Source: an uncultured Sphingomonadaceae bacterium (GTDB lineage Bacteria > Pseudomonadota > Alphaproteobacteria > Sphingomonadales > Sphingomonadaceae). Taken from it: a stretch of DNA of 64,000 nt. A program made the translations under genes and the position numbers. Shown here piece after piece: positions 1 to 8,479 of the stretch. Every line of letters begins with the position of its first letter. Within the stretch, counting starts at the first letter, position 1. The notes under the pieces were generated by a model. The model made no database searches. It worked only from the letters and a program-made list of their open reading frames with translations, and was not told the DNA's origin. The stretch spans positions 620,001 to 684,000 of the forward strand of contig CANMEE010000002.1 of NCBI GenBank assembly GCA_947496865.1, in the 5' to 3' direction.

Positions 1-342
1 GCCAGCCCGATAACATGGCTGGCGACTATCGCCCGCAACACCGCCATTGATCGCAAGCGTTCAGGCGGTAATCGGATGATGGTTTCGGATGAGACCATCA
101 AGGAAATGGCTTCCGCTGAGCGCAGCGTGCTGGAAAATCTGGAAACACAGGAAGGTGCACATATTTTGAACAAATGCCTCGATAGTCTGGAAGCACGGCA
201 ACGGAACGTCATCCGCACCGCTTTTTTTGAAGGGCACAGCTATAACGAGCTGGCGCAAAAACTGGATACGCCTCTGGGAACCGTAAAAAGCTGGGTTCGC
301 CGGGGATTGAAACGGTTGAAGGATTGCATGAACGATGGTTGA
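1..342 (+). CDS. ECF RNA polymerase sigma factor, SigK-like (5' end outside window)
   Basis: The frame is open from the first base and reads PITWLATIARNTAIDRKR, which is typical of the end of sigma-70 region 2. The C-terminal half holds region 4 with a helix-turn-helix (SYNELAQKLDTPLGTVKSWVRRGLKRLK) that would contact the promoter -35 element. The sigma gene overlaps the next gene by 8 nt, and that gene looks like an RskA-type anti-sigma factor. This gene order is that of sigK-rskA systems, in which the anti-sigma factor holds the sigma factor at the membrane until a signal releases it. The fasciclin gene downstream is a likely target. The start codon lies outside the window, so total length is unknown. 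The ECF assignment is firm; the SigK subgroup rests mainly on context. Confidence 0.9.
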   Translation, partial: ASPITWLATIARNTAIDRKRSGGNRMMVSDETIKEMASAERSVLENLETQEGAHILNKCLDSLEARQRNVIRTAFFEGHSYNELAQKLDTPLGTVKSWVRRGLKRLKDCMNDG

Positions 343-1036
343 AGAGACAACACTGCTGAAAGACGACGAAGCACTGGCTGCTGAGCTGGTGCTCGGGTTG
401 CTGGATGGCGATGAGAAGGCTATTGCGCTTCGCAAACAGCTATCAGACCCCCAGTTTGCGCAGGCAGTCGATGAATGGAACCAGCGGATTGATCCACTTT
501 TTCAAGAATTTCAGGAATCCGAGCCAGCGGCTTCTGTTTGGGCTAGCATAGAGAAGCGTCTGGATAACGGCTCATCTAATGGTGTGATCGCCCAGATGAA
601 ACGCTGGCGAACGGGGGCAATTATTTCCGGCGCACTAGCCGCCTGCCTCGCGCTCGTAATTATCGTCGGTCCAGCACCGATTAGGTCAACCTCCGACACC
701 CAATCTGTAGCGGTTGCGCAACTGACTGGAGACATTGAAGGTTTGGTTCTCGCCGTGTCCTACAATCCTGAAACCGCCAAAATGCGAGTCGATATAAACG
801 GCATGCCAGAAACCGACACCGCCCCGGAACTATGGATCGTTGGCAGCGACGGCATACCTCGTTCTTTGGGACAAATTGGCCGTGACGGCATCAGCACCAT
901 GACAGTTCCCAGCGACCATCGTCAATTAATCAACGCGGCAGCAATATTGCAACTTTCCATGGAACCTCCCTCCGACATACCGCATGCCAAACCCACGGGT
1001 GAACCAGTGGCTATCGGGAAAATAACAATTATTTGA
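335..1036 (+). CDS. Anti-sigma factor, RskA-like
   Basis: A 233-residue protein with an acidic helical N-terminal part (about 1-80) that would bind the sigma factor. A single transmembrane segment follows at about residues 90-112 (IISGALAACLALVIIVG). The C-terminal domain carries the pattern ELWIVGSDGIPRSLGQIG seen in the extracytoplasmic part of anti-sigma-K factors. Its ATG lies within the last codons of the sigma gene, so the two are probably translationally coupled in a near 1:1 ratio. RskA proteins are single-pass membrane regulators released by regulated proteolysis. The signal sensed here cannot be read from the sequence. Confidence 0.88.
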   Translation: MVEETTLLKDDEALAAELVLGLLDGDEKAIALRKQLSDPQFAQAVDEWNQRIDPLFQEFQESEPAASVWASIEKRLDNGSSNGVIAQMKRWRTGAIISGALAACLALVIIVGPAPIRSTSDTQSVAVAQLTGDIEGLVLAVSYNPETAKMRVDINGMPETDTAPELWIVGSDGIPRSLGQIGRDGISTMTVPSDHRQLINAAAILQLSMEPPSDIPHAKPTGEPVAIGKITII

Positions 1037-1044
1037 ACAATTTT

Positions 1045-1072
1045 GCATCCGTTGGAAAAGTCGCCTCGTAAC
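1045..1072 (+). promoter_or_regulatory. Candidate ECF (SigK-like) promoter of the fasciclin gene
   Basis: GCATCC at 1045-1050 and CGTAAC at 1067-1072 are separated by 16 nt. This resembles ECF promoters with a CATCC-type -35 and a CGT-type -10, as reported for SigK-type factors. It lies in the 81-nt gap between the anti-sigma and fasciclin genes. Transcription would start near 1078-1080, leaving a leader of about 38 nt. The match was made by eye, so confidence is limited. Confidence 0.4.
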
Positions 1073-1114
1073 TCCTCACATATCCATCTTCGGATATAAA
1101 TTTTTAGGAGTTAC
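1068..1114 (+). promoter_or_regulatory. Nested inverted repeat covering the fasciclin ribosome binding site
   Basis: Outer arms GTAACTCCT (1068-1076) and AGGAGTTAC (1106-1114) are perfect 9-bp complements. The right arm contains the Shine-Dalgarno sequence AGGAG, 7 nt before the ATG at 1118. Inner arms ATATCC (1080-1085) and GGATAT (1092-1097) pair perfectly around a 6-nt loop. In RNA the outer stem would hide the ribosome binding site. In DNA the left arm overlaps the candidate -10 element. Which reading applies depends on the transcription start. Confidence 0.6.
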
Positions 1115-1117
1115 CCC

Positions 1118-1672
1118 ATGAAGAATATTCGTTTTTCCAAAGTTGCAATAGCATTGGCTGGTTCGCTGGCACTGGTAAGTGGCAGCAGCGCTTTTGGCAT
1201 GAAACATCACGCGGAAATGTCGTCACAGAATATCGTCGAAAAAGCAGCCAGTACCGATGATTTTTCAACGTTGGTAGCGGCAGTAACCGCTGCTGATCTT
1301 GCCGCTACATTGTCGAGCGATGGCCCGTTCACGGTTTTTGCGCCGCTAAATTCCGCGTTCGCAAAACTTCCGGCAGGAACAGTGGAAACATTGGTAAAGC
1401 CAGAGAATAAAGAGACCTTAACCTCAATTCTAACCTATCACGTTGTTGCAGGTCGTTTCAAAGCGAAAGACGTCATGGGTTTGATCAAGAACGCACCTGA
1501 TGGAATTGCCTCTATTCCAACCGTACAGGGCGGCGCTCTAAAAGCGTCCATGGGTAATGACGGTTCGCTCATGCTCACCGATGCGAACGGTGGCACATCT
1601 AAAGTTGTGATGGCGGACGTTAATCAATCTAACGGCGTAATCCACGCCATTGACACAGTTGTCATGCCATAA
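1118..1672 (+). CDS. Secreted fasciclin (FAS1) domain protein
   Basis: A 184-residue protein with a signal peptide at about 1-26 (basic start, hydrophobic core, small residues near SGSSAFG). One FAS1 domain fills the rest, with the H1-like motif FTVFAPLNSAFAKLP, the H2-like region ILTYHVVAG and the typical end GVIHAIDTVVMP. FAS1 proteins are exported adhesion or surface proteins; in mycobacteria MPT70 and MPT83 belong to this family and are under SigK control. The gene follows an ECF sigma/RskA pair, so it is the probable target of that pair. The start is supported by AGGAG 7 nt upstream, and a strong terminator follows the stop. Confidence 0.93.
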   Translation: MKNIRFSKVAIALAGSLALVSGSSAFGMKHHAEMSSQNIVEKAASTDDFSTLVAAVTAADLAATLSSDGPFTVFAPLNSAFAKLPAGTVETLVKPENKETLTSILTYHVVAGRFKAKDVMGLIKNAPDGIASIPTVQGGALKASMGNDGSLMLTDANGGTSKVVMADVNQSNGVIHAIDTVVMP

Positions 1673-1694
1673 TTGCCTGGCACTCCAATCCCCT

Positions 1695-1730
1695 AGGCCT
1701 GCAGTGCTTCGGCTCTGCAGGCCTCTTTTT
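1695..1730 (+). terminator. Rho-independent terminator after the fasciclin gene
   Basis: A perfect 10-bp stem AGGCCTGCAG/CTGCAGGCCT (1695-1704 and 1715-1724) encloses a loop that can close further on GC-TTCG-GC. It is followed directly by CTTTTT. The T run lies only on the plus-strand side, so it acts for the fasciclin gene. Its T run overlaps the stop of the convergent ligase gene. Confidence 0.9.
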
Positions 1731-3303
1731 AGGTGACCATGTTCGCAAGTGTTTGAACACGGTCTGCTTCAGCGGCTGGCTTGTCCAATCTTATGCGAGA
1801 TATTCTTGGAAAACGCATAGCCAAGCCCGATTTGTGCCGTTTGCTCTGATGAATAGAGTCAAACGCAACCTCTAAAACCATCGTTTTTTCGACTTCGCGA
1901 ACAGGGCCAAAACGGTTTAAGGTATTTTGCCGCACGAACCGATCAAGCATCTTCAGTTCTTCGTCCGTAAAGCCGGAATAAGCCTTTCCAACGGGGTATA
2001 ATTCTCCATCTTCTGTCCAGCATCCGAACGTATAATCAGAATAAAAAGAGGATCTTTTTCCCGACCCGCGCTGGGCGTACATCATCACGCAATCTGCTAC
2101 TAAAGGGTCGCGTTTCCATTTGTACCACAGACCCGTTTTCCGACCTGATATATAGGAACTGTCTCTGCGTTTTAGCATGACACCCTCAATCGCGGCGTCT
2201 CTGGCTCCATCTCTAATTTCGCTTAAATGATCAAAGTCGCGGGCCTTCAAAACCGTCGAGATGTCGAATCGTTCGGTATCCAATTGAGGTGCGAATTTTT
2301 CCAATTTTTGACGGCGATTAGTCCAACTCTGTTCTCGCAAATCTGTTTGGCCATCAAATAAAATATCATATAGACGAACGAATGCAGGATATTCCGCCTG
2401 CATTTTTGCCGACACTTTTTTGCGACCTAGTCTTTGCTGCAACGCGTTGAAACTTGCTGCCTCACCGCCTTGAAATTCTCCCCGAACCAACAATTCGCCA
2501 TCTAGCACAGCGTCATGGTCGAAAGCCTTTGCTACATCTGGAAAGGCCTGTGTAATGTCATCTCCGCCGCGACTGAACAGTTTCGTGTCCTCTCCGGTTC
2601 CGACAATCTGGACGCGTATGCCATCCCATTTCCACTCTGCGGCATAGTCTGTCATACTAACTGCTTTGTCTTCCAACGGATGTGCAAGCATGAATGGCCG
2701 GAAAAAAGCTACGCCAGTTAAATTGGGGCGGTCACCTCTGCCTTCTCCCCACGCAAATAGTTCGGAATAGGGCGGTGCCAAAGCATGCCAAACCTCTTCA
2801 ATTTCCTCCACCGCAATCTCGAACGCCTGAGCAAAGGCGGCTTTCGCCAATCTTGCAGAAACGCCAACACGCATCCCTCCTGTTGCCAGTTTGAGCAGCG
2901 CGTAGCGCTCGTTTGCCCCCATAAGGTCCATAAAATTTGTGAGCAATTTAGGGGCATCAGAACGGCTGATCGCTGTTAGTTCATCGACCACCTGACCAAC
3001 AGAAGGTATTTCTGAGAGCGAGGTCTTGCTGTGCTCAGGCCAGATTAGTGCGACGGTCTCTGCTGTATCCCCGACAAAATCACGACTTAATCGAAACAAT
3101 GTTTCATCGACCCGTTCCATCGCCATATTCCGCACAGCAGAAGCTTTAACATTTGGAAAATCGAGTTCACCGGTCAGCGCCGCCAATATCCATCCGCGAT
3201 CCGGGTCGGGTGTGCTTTTAAGAAAATCACTAATCAGGCCAAGTTTGGCATTGCGCGACCGGGTGTAGATAAGGCGGTCAAGAAGGTCCGAAAATGCCTG
3301 CAT
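1729..3303 (-). CDS. ATP-dependent DNA ligase (bacterial, exonuclease-associated type)
   Basis: A 524-residue ligase. The N-terminal third is the helical DNA-binding domain. The nucleotidyl motif K225-W-D-G (in AAEWKWDGIR) gives the lysine that is adenylated. Later motifs include LDGELLVRG, EGVMLKRRDSSYISGRK and WYKWKRDP, followed by an OB-fold tail. It seals nicks using ATP and is separate from the essential NAD-dependent LigA. It starts 3 nt after the stop of a metallo-beta-lactamase exonuclease gene, the usual partner in the ligase-associated DNA repair cluster. The Lhr-type helicase and phosphoesterase often found with the pair are not next to it here. Confidence 0.93.
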   Translation of the reverse strand: MQAFSDLLDRLIYTRSRNAKLGLISDFLKSTPDPDRGWILAALTGELDFPNVKASAVRNMAMERVDETLFRLSRDFVGDTAETVALIWPEHSKTSLSEIPSVGQVVDELTAISRSDAPKLLTNFMDLMGANERYALLKLATGGMRVGVSARLAKAAFAQAFEIAVEEIEEVWHALAPPYSELFAWGEGRGDRPNLTGVAFFRPFMLAHPLEDKAVSMTDYAAEWKWDGIRVQIVGTGEDTKLFSRGGDDITQAFPDVAKAFDHDAVLDGELLVRGEFQGGEAASFNALQQRLGRKKVSAKMQAEYPAFVRLYDILFDGQTDLREQSWTNRRQKLEKFAPQLDTERFDISTVLKARDFDHLSEIRDGARDAAIEGVMLKRRDSSYISGRKTGLWYKWKRDPLVADCVMMYAQRGSGKRSSFYSDYTFGCWTEDGELYPVGKAYSGFTDEELKMLDRFVRQNTLNRFGPVREVEKTMVLEVAFDSIHQSKRHKSGLAMRFPRISRIRLDKPAAEADRVQTLANMVT

Positions 3304-3306
3304 GAT

Positions 3307-4311
3307 TTAATCATCTTCCTCTTCGCGACCAACTAGCTCCAACGCTCTCGCCTTCATTTGATTGAGAGAACACCAACGAACCAACGCTTCTTCTCGTCCA
3401 TGAGTGACCCATGTTTCAGAAGGGGAAACGTCCTTGATAGTCTGCGTCAGTTCACTCCAATCGGCATGGTCCGAGATGATAAGAGGCAGCTCAACATTAC
3501 GTTGACGCGCCCTTTGCCGGACACTCATCCAACCCGATGCCATAGCCGTCACAGGATTTGGCAGCCGACGACTCCAGCGATCATTAAGAGCAGACGGCGG
3601 GGCCAATATAATTTGACCGCGCATGGCCTCCTTCTCACTGCCCATAACCGATCGAATATCACCGAGATCAATGCCTAATTCCTGGTACAAGCGGCACATT
3701 TTTTCCAAAGCGCCATGCAAATAGATGGGATCATGATAGCCAGCTATTCTCAATTCACCAATGAGGCGCTGAGCCTTGCCCAAAGCATAAGCGCCTACCA
3801 AAATGGAACGATCCGGGTTGGCTTTTTGGCATAAGAGCAATTTACGGATTTCAATAGCGGTATCAGGATGTTTAAATACCGGTAACCCGAACGTAGCTTC
3901 GGTTATAAAAATATCACAAGATATGACTTCAAAGGATTTGCAAGTCGGATCGGTCCGCCTCTTATAGTCGCCCGTAGCGACAACCCGCTCGCCCTGATAC
4001 TCCATCAATATCTGCGCCGAACCCAAAACATGACCCGCAGAATGATAACTGATTTTTACACCGCCAAGTTCGAAACCGTCGCCATAGCGCACCGCTTGCC
4101 CAGAATGAGTGCCGTATCGCAATCCCATGATTGCCAGGGTTTCAGGGGTCGCCCAAACTTTGTCATGGCCGCCTCTTGCGTGGTCGGCGTGTCCATGCGT
4201 GACCAATGCTCTTGAGACCGGCCTAGAAGGATCTATCCAGGCGTCGGCAGGCTTAATATATATTCCGTGAGGATGGGGTTCTATCCAATGGGCGTCTTTA
4301 GTCATGCCCAT
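3307..4311 (-). CDS. Ligase-associated DNA exonuclease, metallo-beta-lactamase fold
   Basis: A 334-residue protein with the metal-binding HxHxDH motif (THGHADH, H39, H41, D43, H44). Further metal ligands appear in SAGHVLGS, ATGDYKRR and ISDHADWSEL, and a beta-CASP-like region lies between them. This is the pattern of SNM1/CPSF-like nucleases. The family is known as the ligase-associated putative exonuclease and is thought to trim DNA ends before ligation. It is the first gene of a two-gene unit with the ATP-dependent ligase, 3 nt apart. Confidence 0.9.
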   Translation of the reverse strand: MGMTKDAHWIEPHPHGIYIKPADAWIDPSRPVSRALVTHGHADHARGGHDKVWATPETLAIMGLRYGTHSGQAVRYGDGFELGGVKISYHSAGHVLGSAQILMEYQGERVVATGDYKRRTDPTCKSFEVISCDIFITEATFGLPVFKHPDTAIEIRKLLLCQKANPDRSILVGAYALGKAQRLIGELRIAGYHDPIYLHGALEKMCRLYQELGIDLGDIRSVMGSEKEAMRGQIILAPPSALNDRWSRRLPNPVTAMASGWMSVRQRARQRNVELPLIISDHADWSELTQTIKDVSPSETWVTHGREEALVRWCSLNQMKARALELVGREEEDD

Positions 4312-4351
4312 CTATAGCTATCAAATTCCAAAAAACTCCAGAGAAACGCTC

Positions 4352-5566
4352 TCAAGCCGCGAGTTGCAATTCCATCCGGCTCCAGATTTCGACTAAGGCC
4401 TTGGTGAGATCAATCATCATTTGTTCGGTATGAACAGGGCCGGGCGTAAAGCGCAGTCGCTCCAAACCGCGCGGTACGGTCGGGTAGTTGATCGGTTGCA
4501 CATAAACGCCATATTCTGCCAAAAGGATATCGCTGATTTTTTTGGCTTTTACGGGATCACCTACCAACAATGGGACGATGTGAGTGGTAGAGTCCATCAC
4601 AGGCAGGCCAGCATCAGAGAACATATCTTTTAAAGATTGAGCAGCCGCTTGCTGACCATCACGTTCACTGTTTGACTTTTTCAGATGCCTGACGCTTGCC
4701 AGAGCTCCGGCAACAAGGACTGGAGAAAGGCTGGTGGTGAAAATAAAGCCCGGGGCATAAGATCTTATAACATCGATAATTTTTTGATCAGCCGTAATAT
4801 AACCGCCCATGACGCCAACCGCTTTAGCCAAGGTGCCTTCGATGATCGTGATACGGTCGGCCGCTTTGTCCCGTTCCGAAATACCACCACCATGCTCCCC
4901 ATACATGCCAACGGCATGCACTTCATCGCAATAAGTAAGCGCATTATATTTGTCAGCTAGATCGCAAATAGCGTGCAGTGGAGCAACATCACCATCCATC
5001 GAATAGATGCTTTCGAAAGCGATCAACTTTGGCGCATCAGAATCTTCTGCGGCCAATAATTCTTCAAGATGTTCCAAGTCGTTGTGACGGAAAACGCGTT
5101 TCTCACAACCGCTATTCTTAATCCCTGCGATCATTGAAGCGTGGTTCAACTCATCGGAGAAAATGACGCAACCCGGTAATATTTTAGTCAGTGTTGAGAG
5201 CGTCGCTTCGTTCGAAACATAGCCAGAAGTGAACAACAAAGCCCCGGTCTTACCATGCAAATCTGCCAATTCGCTTTCTAACTGCACATGGTAATGTGTA
5301 TTGCCGCCAATATTGCGGGTACCGCCCGAGCCAGCTCCTACATCGTGTAAGGCTTCTTCCATTGCCGCAATCACATCAGGATGCTGACCCATTGCAAGAT
5401 AATCATTGGAACACCAAACGGTTACCGGCTTGGGTCCGTTATGGTGCGCAAAGCAGCGTGCGTTGGGGAAAGTTCCCTTGTTCCGCAATATGTCGATAAA
5501 AACCCTATAACGGCCCTCACTGTGAAGACGGTCAATCGCCTGAGAAAAAACTTTATCGTAGTCCAC
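4352..5566 (-). CDS. hemA: 5-aminolevulinate synthase
   Basis: A 404-residue PLP enzyme of the alpha-oxoamine synthase family. It condenses glycine and succinyl-CoA to 5-aminolevulinate, the first step of heme synthesis by the C4 (Shemin) route. Visible motifs are [28 protein letters not shown], the cofactor aspartate region [12 protein letters not shown] and the PLP lysine K248 in [10 protein letters not shown]. Length matches the alphaproteobacterial enzyme. The succinyl-CoA it uses is also the end product of the propionyl-CoA operon at 19-28 kb. It lies on the minus strand between murI and the exonuclease/ligase pair. Confidence 0.97.
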   Translation of the reverse strand: MDYDKVFSQAIDRLHSEGRYRVFIDILRNKGTFPNARCFAHHNGPKPVTVWCSNDYLAMGQHPDVIAAMEEALHDVGAGSGGTRNIGGNTHYHVQLESELADLHGKTGALLFTSGYVSNEATLSTLTKILPGCVIFSDELNHASMIAGIKNSGCEKRVFRHNDLEHLEELLAAEDSDAPKLIAFESIYSMDGDVAPLHAICDLADKYNALTYCDEVHAVGMYGEHGGGISERDKAADRITIIEGTLAKAVGVMGGYITADQKIIDVIRSYAPGFIFTTSLSPVLVAGALASVRHLKKSNSERDGQQAAAQSLKDMFSDAGLPVMDSTTHIVPLLVGDPVKAKKISDILLAEYGVYVQPINYPTVPRGLERLRFTPGPVHTEQMMIDLTKALVEIWSRMELQLAA

Positions 5567-5674
5567 TTTACACCATTCCCTGTGTCATTCTCTTAACAAG
5601 CGATCCCTTGAAAAGGCCACTAACGCCCTTTTTGAGGAATTTCCAGCGCGAACCATTCGCAATAAGCTAATAGG

Positions 5675-6487
5675 CTAAAGCGCTTCCAATCTGGTCAATC
5701 CAAATTGCTCAAGTGTTTTCTGATACAGTTCCAATTGGATAAGGTCACCAGTCGTAACAAAAACCCCGCTTTTGGGGACTTCTGGCCATATGACTTCACG
5801 GGTTAGATAGGCAATTCGCCGCGCAATACCCTGGGAACCATCGATAAACTGAATAGCTCTCACAAAAGATTTTTGTAACTCGTCTTGCACTAAAGGAAAG
5901 TGCGTGCATGCTAATATTATCGTATCAATCTCATCGCCGCGCTGTTGGCTAAGCAAACCGGCCACTGCTGCATCAATAAGTTCGGGATCCGGCAATTCTC
6001 CTCGGAGTTTGGCTTCCGCGGCATTGACCAAATCCGGGGCACCGAAGCGTAAGATTGTTTTATCAGCGGCAAATTCGGCCGCCAAACGGTCCACATAGGG
6101 TTGCCGTATTGTCGCTTGTGTTCCGAGCAAACCTATAACACCGGTTTTAGACATTTGGCTGGCGGGTTTGATCGCTGGCACTGTTCCTACGACAGGTATG
6201 TCTAAGACGGACCGGACCACATCGAGCGCTATCGTGGACGCCGTATTACATGCTATCGTAACCAACTGCGGTTTATAGCGCTCCACAAGCCGACCTAAGA
6301 GCAAGGGAATGCGCGTGGAAAGTTCCTCCTCCGATTTCGTTCCGTAAGGCATGCCGGCATAATCAGCAGCGTAAACTATCGGGGCGTTGGGCAATAATTT
6401 CTGCGCTTCGCGCAAAACGGAAAGCCCTCCTACACCAGTGTCGAAGAATAAAATTGGGCTAGAGGCTTCTACTGGTTTGCTTATCAT
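5675..6487 (-). CDS. murI: Glutamate racemase
   Basis: Converts L-glutamate to D-glutamate for peptidoglycan. The protein carries FFDTGVGGLSVLRE, the first catalytic cysteine in IACNTAST and the second in LACTHFPLV, with PYGTKSEEE between. The open frame extends upstream to a TTG at 6532 and an ATG at 6520. The ATG at 6487 is preferred because AAAGG lies 7 nt upstream and the resulting 270 residues fit the family. A gap of about 150 nt separates it from the divergent plsY. Confidence 0.94.
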   Translation of the reverse strand: MISKPVEASSPILFFDTGVGGLSVLREAQKLLPNAPIVYAADYAGMPYGTKSEEELSTRIPLLLGRLVERYKPQLVTIACNTASTIALDVVRSVLDIPVVGTVPAIKPASQMSKTGVIGLLGTQATIRQPYVDRLAAEFAADKTILRFGAPDLVNAAEAKLRGELPDPELIDAAVAGLLSQQRGDEIDTIILACTHFPLVQDELQKSFVRAIQFIDGSQGIARRIAYLTREVIWPEVPKSGVFVTTGDLIQLELYQKTLEQFGLTRLEAL

Positions 6488-6635
6488 TGCTGCACCTTTA
6501 ACGCCGGTGGGCGGGTTCATCAACCGCTTCAACTAACCCCACAACCAGTTGATCTTACCTGTTTTTACAACGCAAAACCCTTGCCGAAACGCGCTGATGC
6601 AGATAGCTCCCCGAAATTGGAAGGGATTTGGTATT

Positions 6636-7229
6636 ATGCAATCCATGTGGATTGAACCAATATTGGCGGTTTTCTTCGGCTATTTGCTGGGGTCAATACC
6701 CTTTGGGCTGCTGTTAACGCGGTTAACCGGAGGCGGTGATCTTCGAGACGTCGGTTCAGGTAATATTGGCGCAACTAATGTTTTGCGAACCGGCAATAAG
6801 GCGATCGCAGCGCTGACGCTTTTGCTGGATGTTGGAAAAGGTGCTGTAGCAGTTCTTATTGCTGCGCATTTTGAGCATGGGTTTGGCGTACTGGCTGGAC
6901 TCGGGGCTTTTTTAGGACATCTTTATCCGATTTGGTTGAAATTCAAGGGTGGTAAAGGCGTTGCAACTTTGCTCGGTATTGTTGTCGCATTGGACCCTAT
7001 ATTGGGCATAGTATTCGCAATTACGTGGCTTTGCGGGTTACTGATATTGCGTTATTCTTCCGTTAGCGGGATGTTGGCTTCTGTTTCTGTACCCATAACG
7101 GCGGTAATATTAGGTCATTATTCGTGGATACCGATGTTCATCGGCTTTGCGTTGCTTGTTTTTTGGAAGCATCGCGCTAATGTTGAACGACTTATGGCAG
7201 GCGAAGAACCAAAGGTCGGAGCCTCCTGA
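6636..7229 (+). CDS. plsY: Glycerol-3-phosphate acyltransferase PlsY
   Basis: An integral membrane enzyme that acylates glycerol-3-phosphate from acyl-phosphate, the first step of phospholipid synthesis. It shows GYLLGSIPFGLLLTRL, the glycine-rich loop DLRDVGSGNIGATNVLRTG, and KFKGGKGVATLLG, which are the three conserved cytosolic motifs. About five membrane segments are visible. The frame opens at 6549, but the ATG at 6636 has AAGGGA about 9 nt upstream and gives 197 residues, a normal length; ATG at 6645 is also possible. Confidence 0.95.
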   Translation: MQSMWIEPILAVFFGYLLGSIPFGLLLTRLTGGGDLRDVGSGNIGATNVLRTGNKAIAALTLLLDVGKGAVAVLIAAHFEHGFGVLAGLGAFLGHLYPIWLKFKGGKGVATLLGIVVALDPILGIVFAITWLCGLLILRYSSVSGMLASVSVPITAVILGHYSWIPMFIGFALLVFWKHRANVERLMAGEEPKVGAS

Positions 7230-7255
7230 TCCCTATCGGTAACACGGTACGCAGC

Positions 7256-8368
7256 ATGAGAGACAATTTTGATCGGCTGAGGCTGATTCGATCCGCCAAT
7301 ATTGGCCCGGTAAGCTACGTTCAGCTCATCAGACGCTATGGTTCTGCCGCTAAAGCATTAGACATTCTTCCGGAACTTGCCGCCAGAGGCGGGGGCAAAG
7401 CACCGCGCCTTGCGGACCAAGATGCCGTTATGCGAGAAATCGACTATGTCCAAAAGCTAGGAGCGCGCTATCTGTTTCTCGGGGATTCAGATTACCCCGC
7501 GCTGCTTGCAGAACTCAGCAACGCGCCGCCCGCTATTATCTATCGTGGTAAACTGTCTCTGCTTGGCCGACCTGCAGTTGCGATAGTCGGCGCCCGCAAC
7601 GCTTCGGCCGCAGCATGCCGCTTCGCCAGAGACCTAGCCAATAGCCTGACGACAGAAGGCATATCGATTGTGTCTGGTCTGGCACGCGGCATTGATACTG
7701 CTGCTCATCAGGGATCGATCAACAATTCCGCTATTGCTGTTATTGCTGGCGGAATAGACATTAGCTACCCGCCGGAGAATGAAGGCTTGCAGGAGCAAAT
7801 CGCCCGTGATGGGCTGCTATTGGCAGAACAGCCGCCAGGCACGGAGCCAAAGGCACGTCACTTTCCCTATCGCAACCGTATCATCGCTGGCCTTGCTCGC
7901 GGTACGGTGGTTGTAGAAGCCGCCCCAAAATCAGGCTCGCTGATTACCGCCAGACTGGCAGCAGAGGCCGGGCGCGATGTGATGGCGGTGCCCGGTTCGC
8001 CGCTAGATCCGCGCTCCAGAGGCTGCAACGGATTGATTCGGGAAGGCGCAACCCTGATCCAGTCCTCCGATGATGTTCTGGAACTCATCCGTCATTTTGA
8101 TGATCGGGCTGAACGGGCGATTACACCCTATGATCTGTTTGATGCACAAGGTGACCCATCAAAACTAAGAGAAATATCGGTTGAAGACATCAAGGCAGCT
8201 GACCGCCAGTCACTAACCGACTTGCTCAGCATGACGCCTGTCTCCATCGATGAACTCATCCGGCAATCCCAAATGTCCGCGGCATTGGTGCAAATGATTC
8301 TCCTGGAACTAGAATTGGCAGGGCGACTGACACGCCACGCGGGAGCCCGCGTAAGTTTGCCCAGTTGA
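7256..8368 (+). CDS. dprA: DNA processing protein DprA
   Basis: A 370-residue protein that loads RecA on incoming single-stranded DNA during transformation. An N-terminal SAM-like part (LRLIRSANIGPVSYVQLIRRYG) is followed by a Rossmann-like domain with AIVGARNASAAACRFARDLA, IVSGLARGIDTAAHQG and VEAAPKSGSLITARLAAEAGRDVMAVPGSP. A C-terminal winged helix covers about residues 310-366. It begins 26 nt after plsY and is probably co-transcribed with it. DprA is widespread even where natural transformation has not been shown; no other competence genes are in the window. Confidence 0.95.
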   Translation: MRDNFDRLRLIRSANIGPVSYVQLIRRYGSAAKALDILPELAARGGGKAPRLADQDAVMREIDYVQKLGARYLFLGDSDYPALLAELSNAPPAIIYRGKLSLLGRPAVAIVGARNASAAACRFARDLANSLTTEGISIVSGLARGIDTAAHQGSINNSAIAVIAGGIDISYPPENEGLQEQIARDGLLLAEQPPGTEPKARHFPYRNRIIAGLARGTVVVEAAPKSGSLITARLAAEAGRDVMAVPGSPLDPRSRGCNGLIREGATLIQSSDDVLELIRHFDDRAERAITPYDLFDAQGDPSKLREISVEDIKAADRQSLTDLLSMTPVSIDELIRQSQMSAALVQMILLELELAGRLTRHAGARVSLPS

Positions 8369-8479
8369 AATCCTACAAAATTAAGCTAAACGGCAATTTC
8401 GTCTATCAAGTGCTTGACGAACGTCCAATCTGTGTTCCAGCCTCGCGTGTGTACGTGAGACAAATGAAAATCGGAAATT

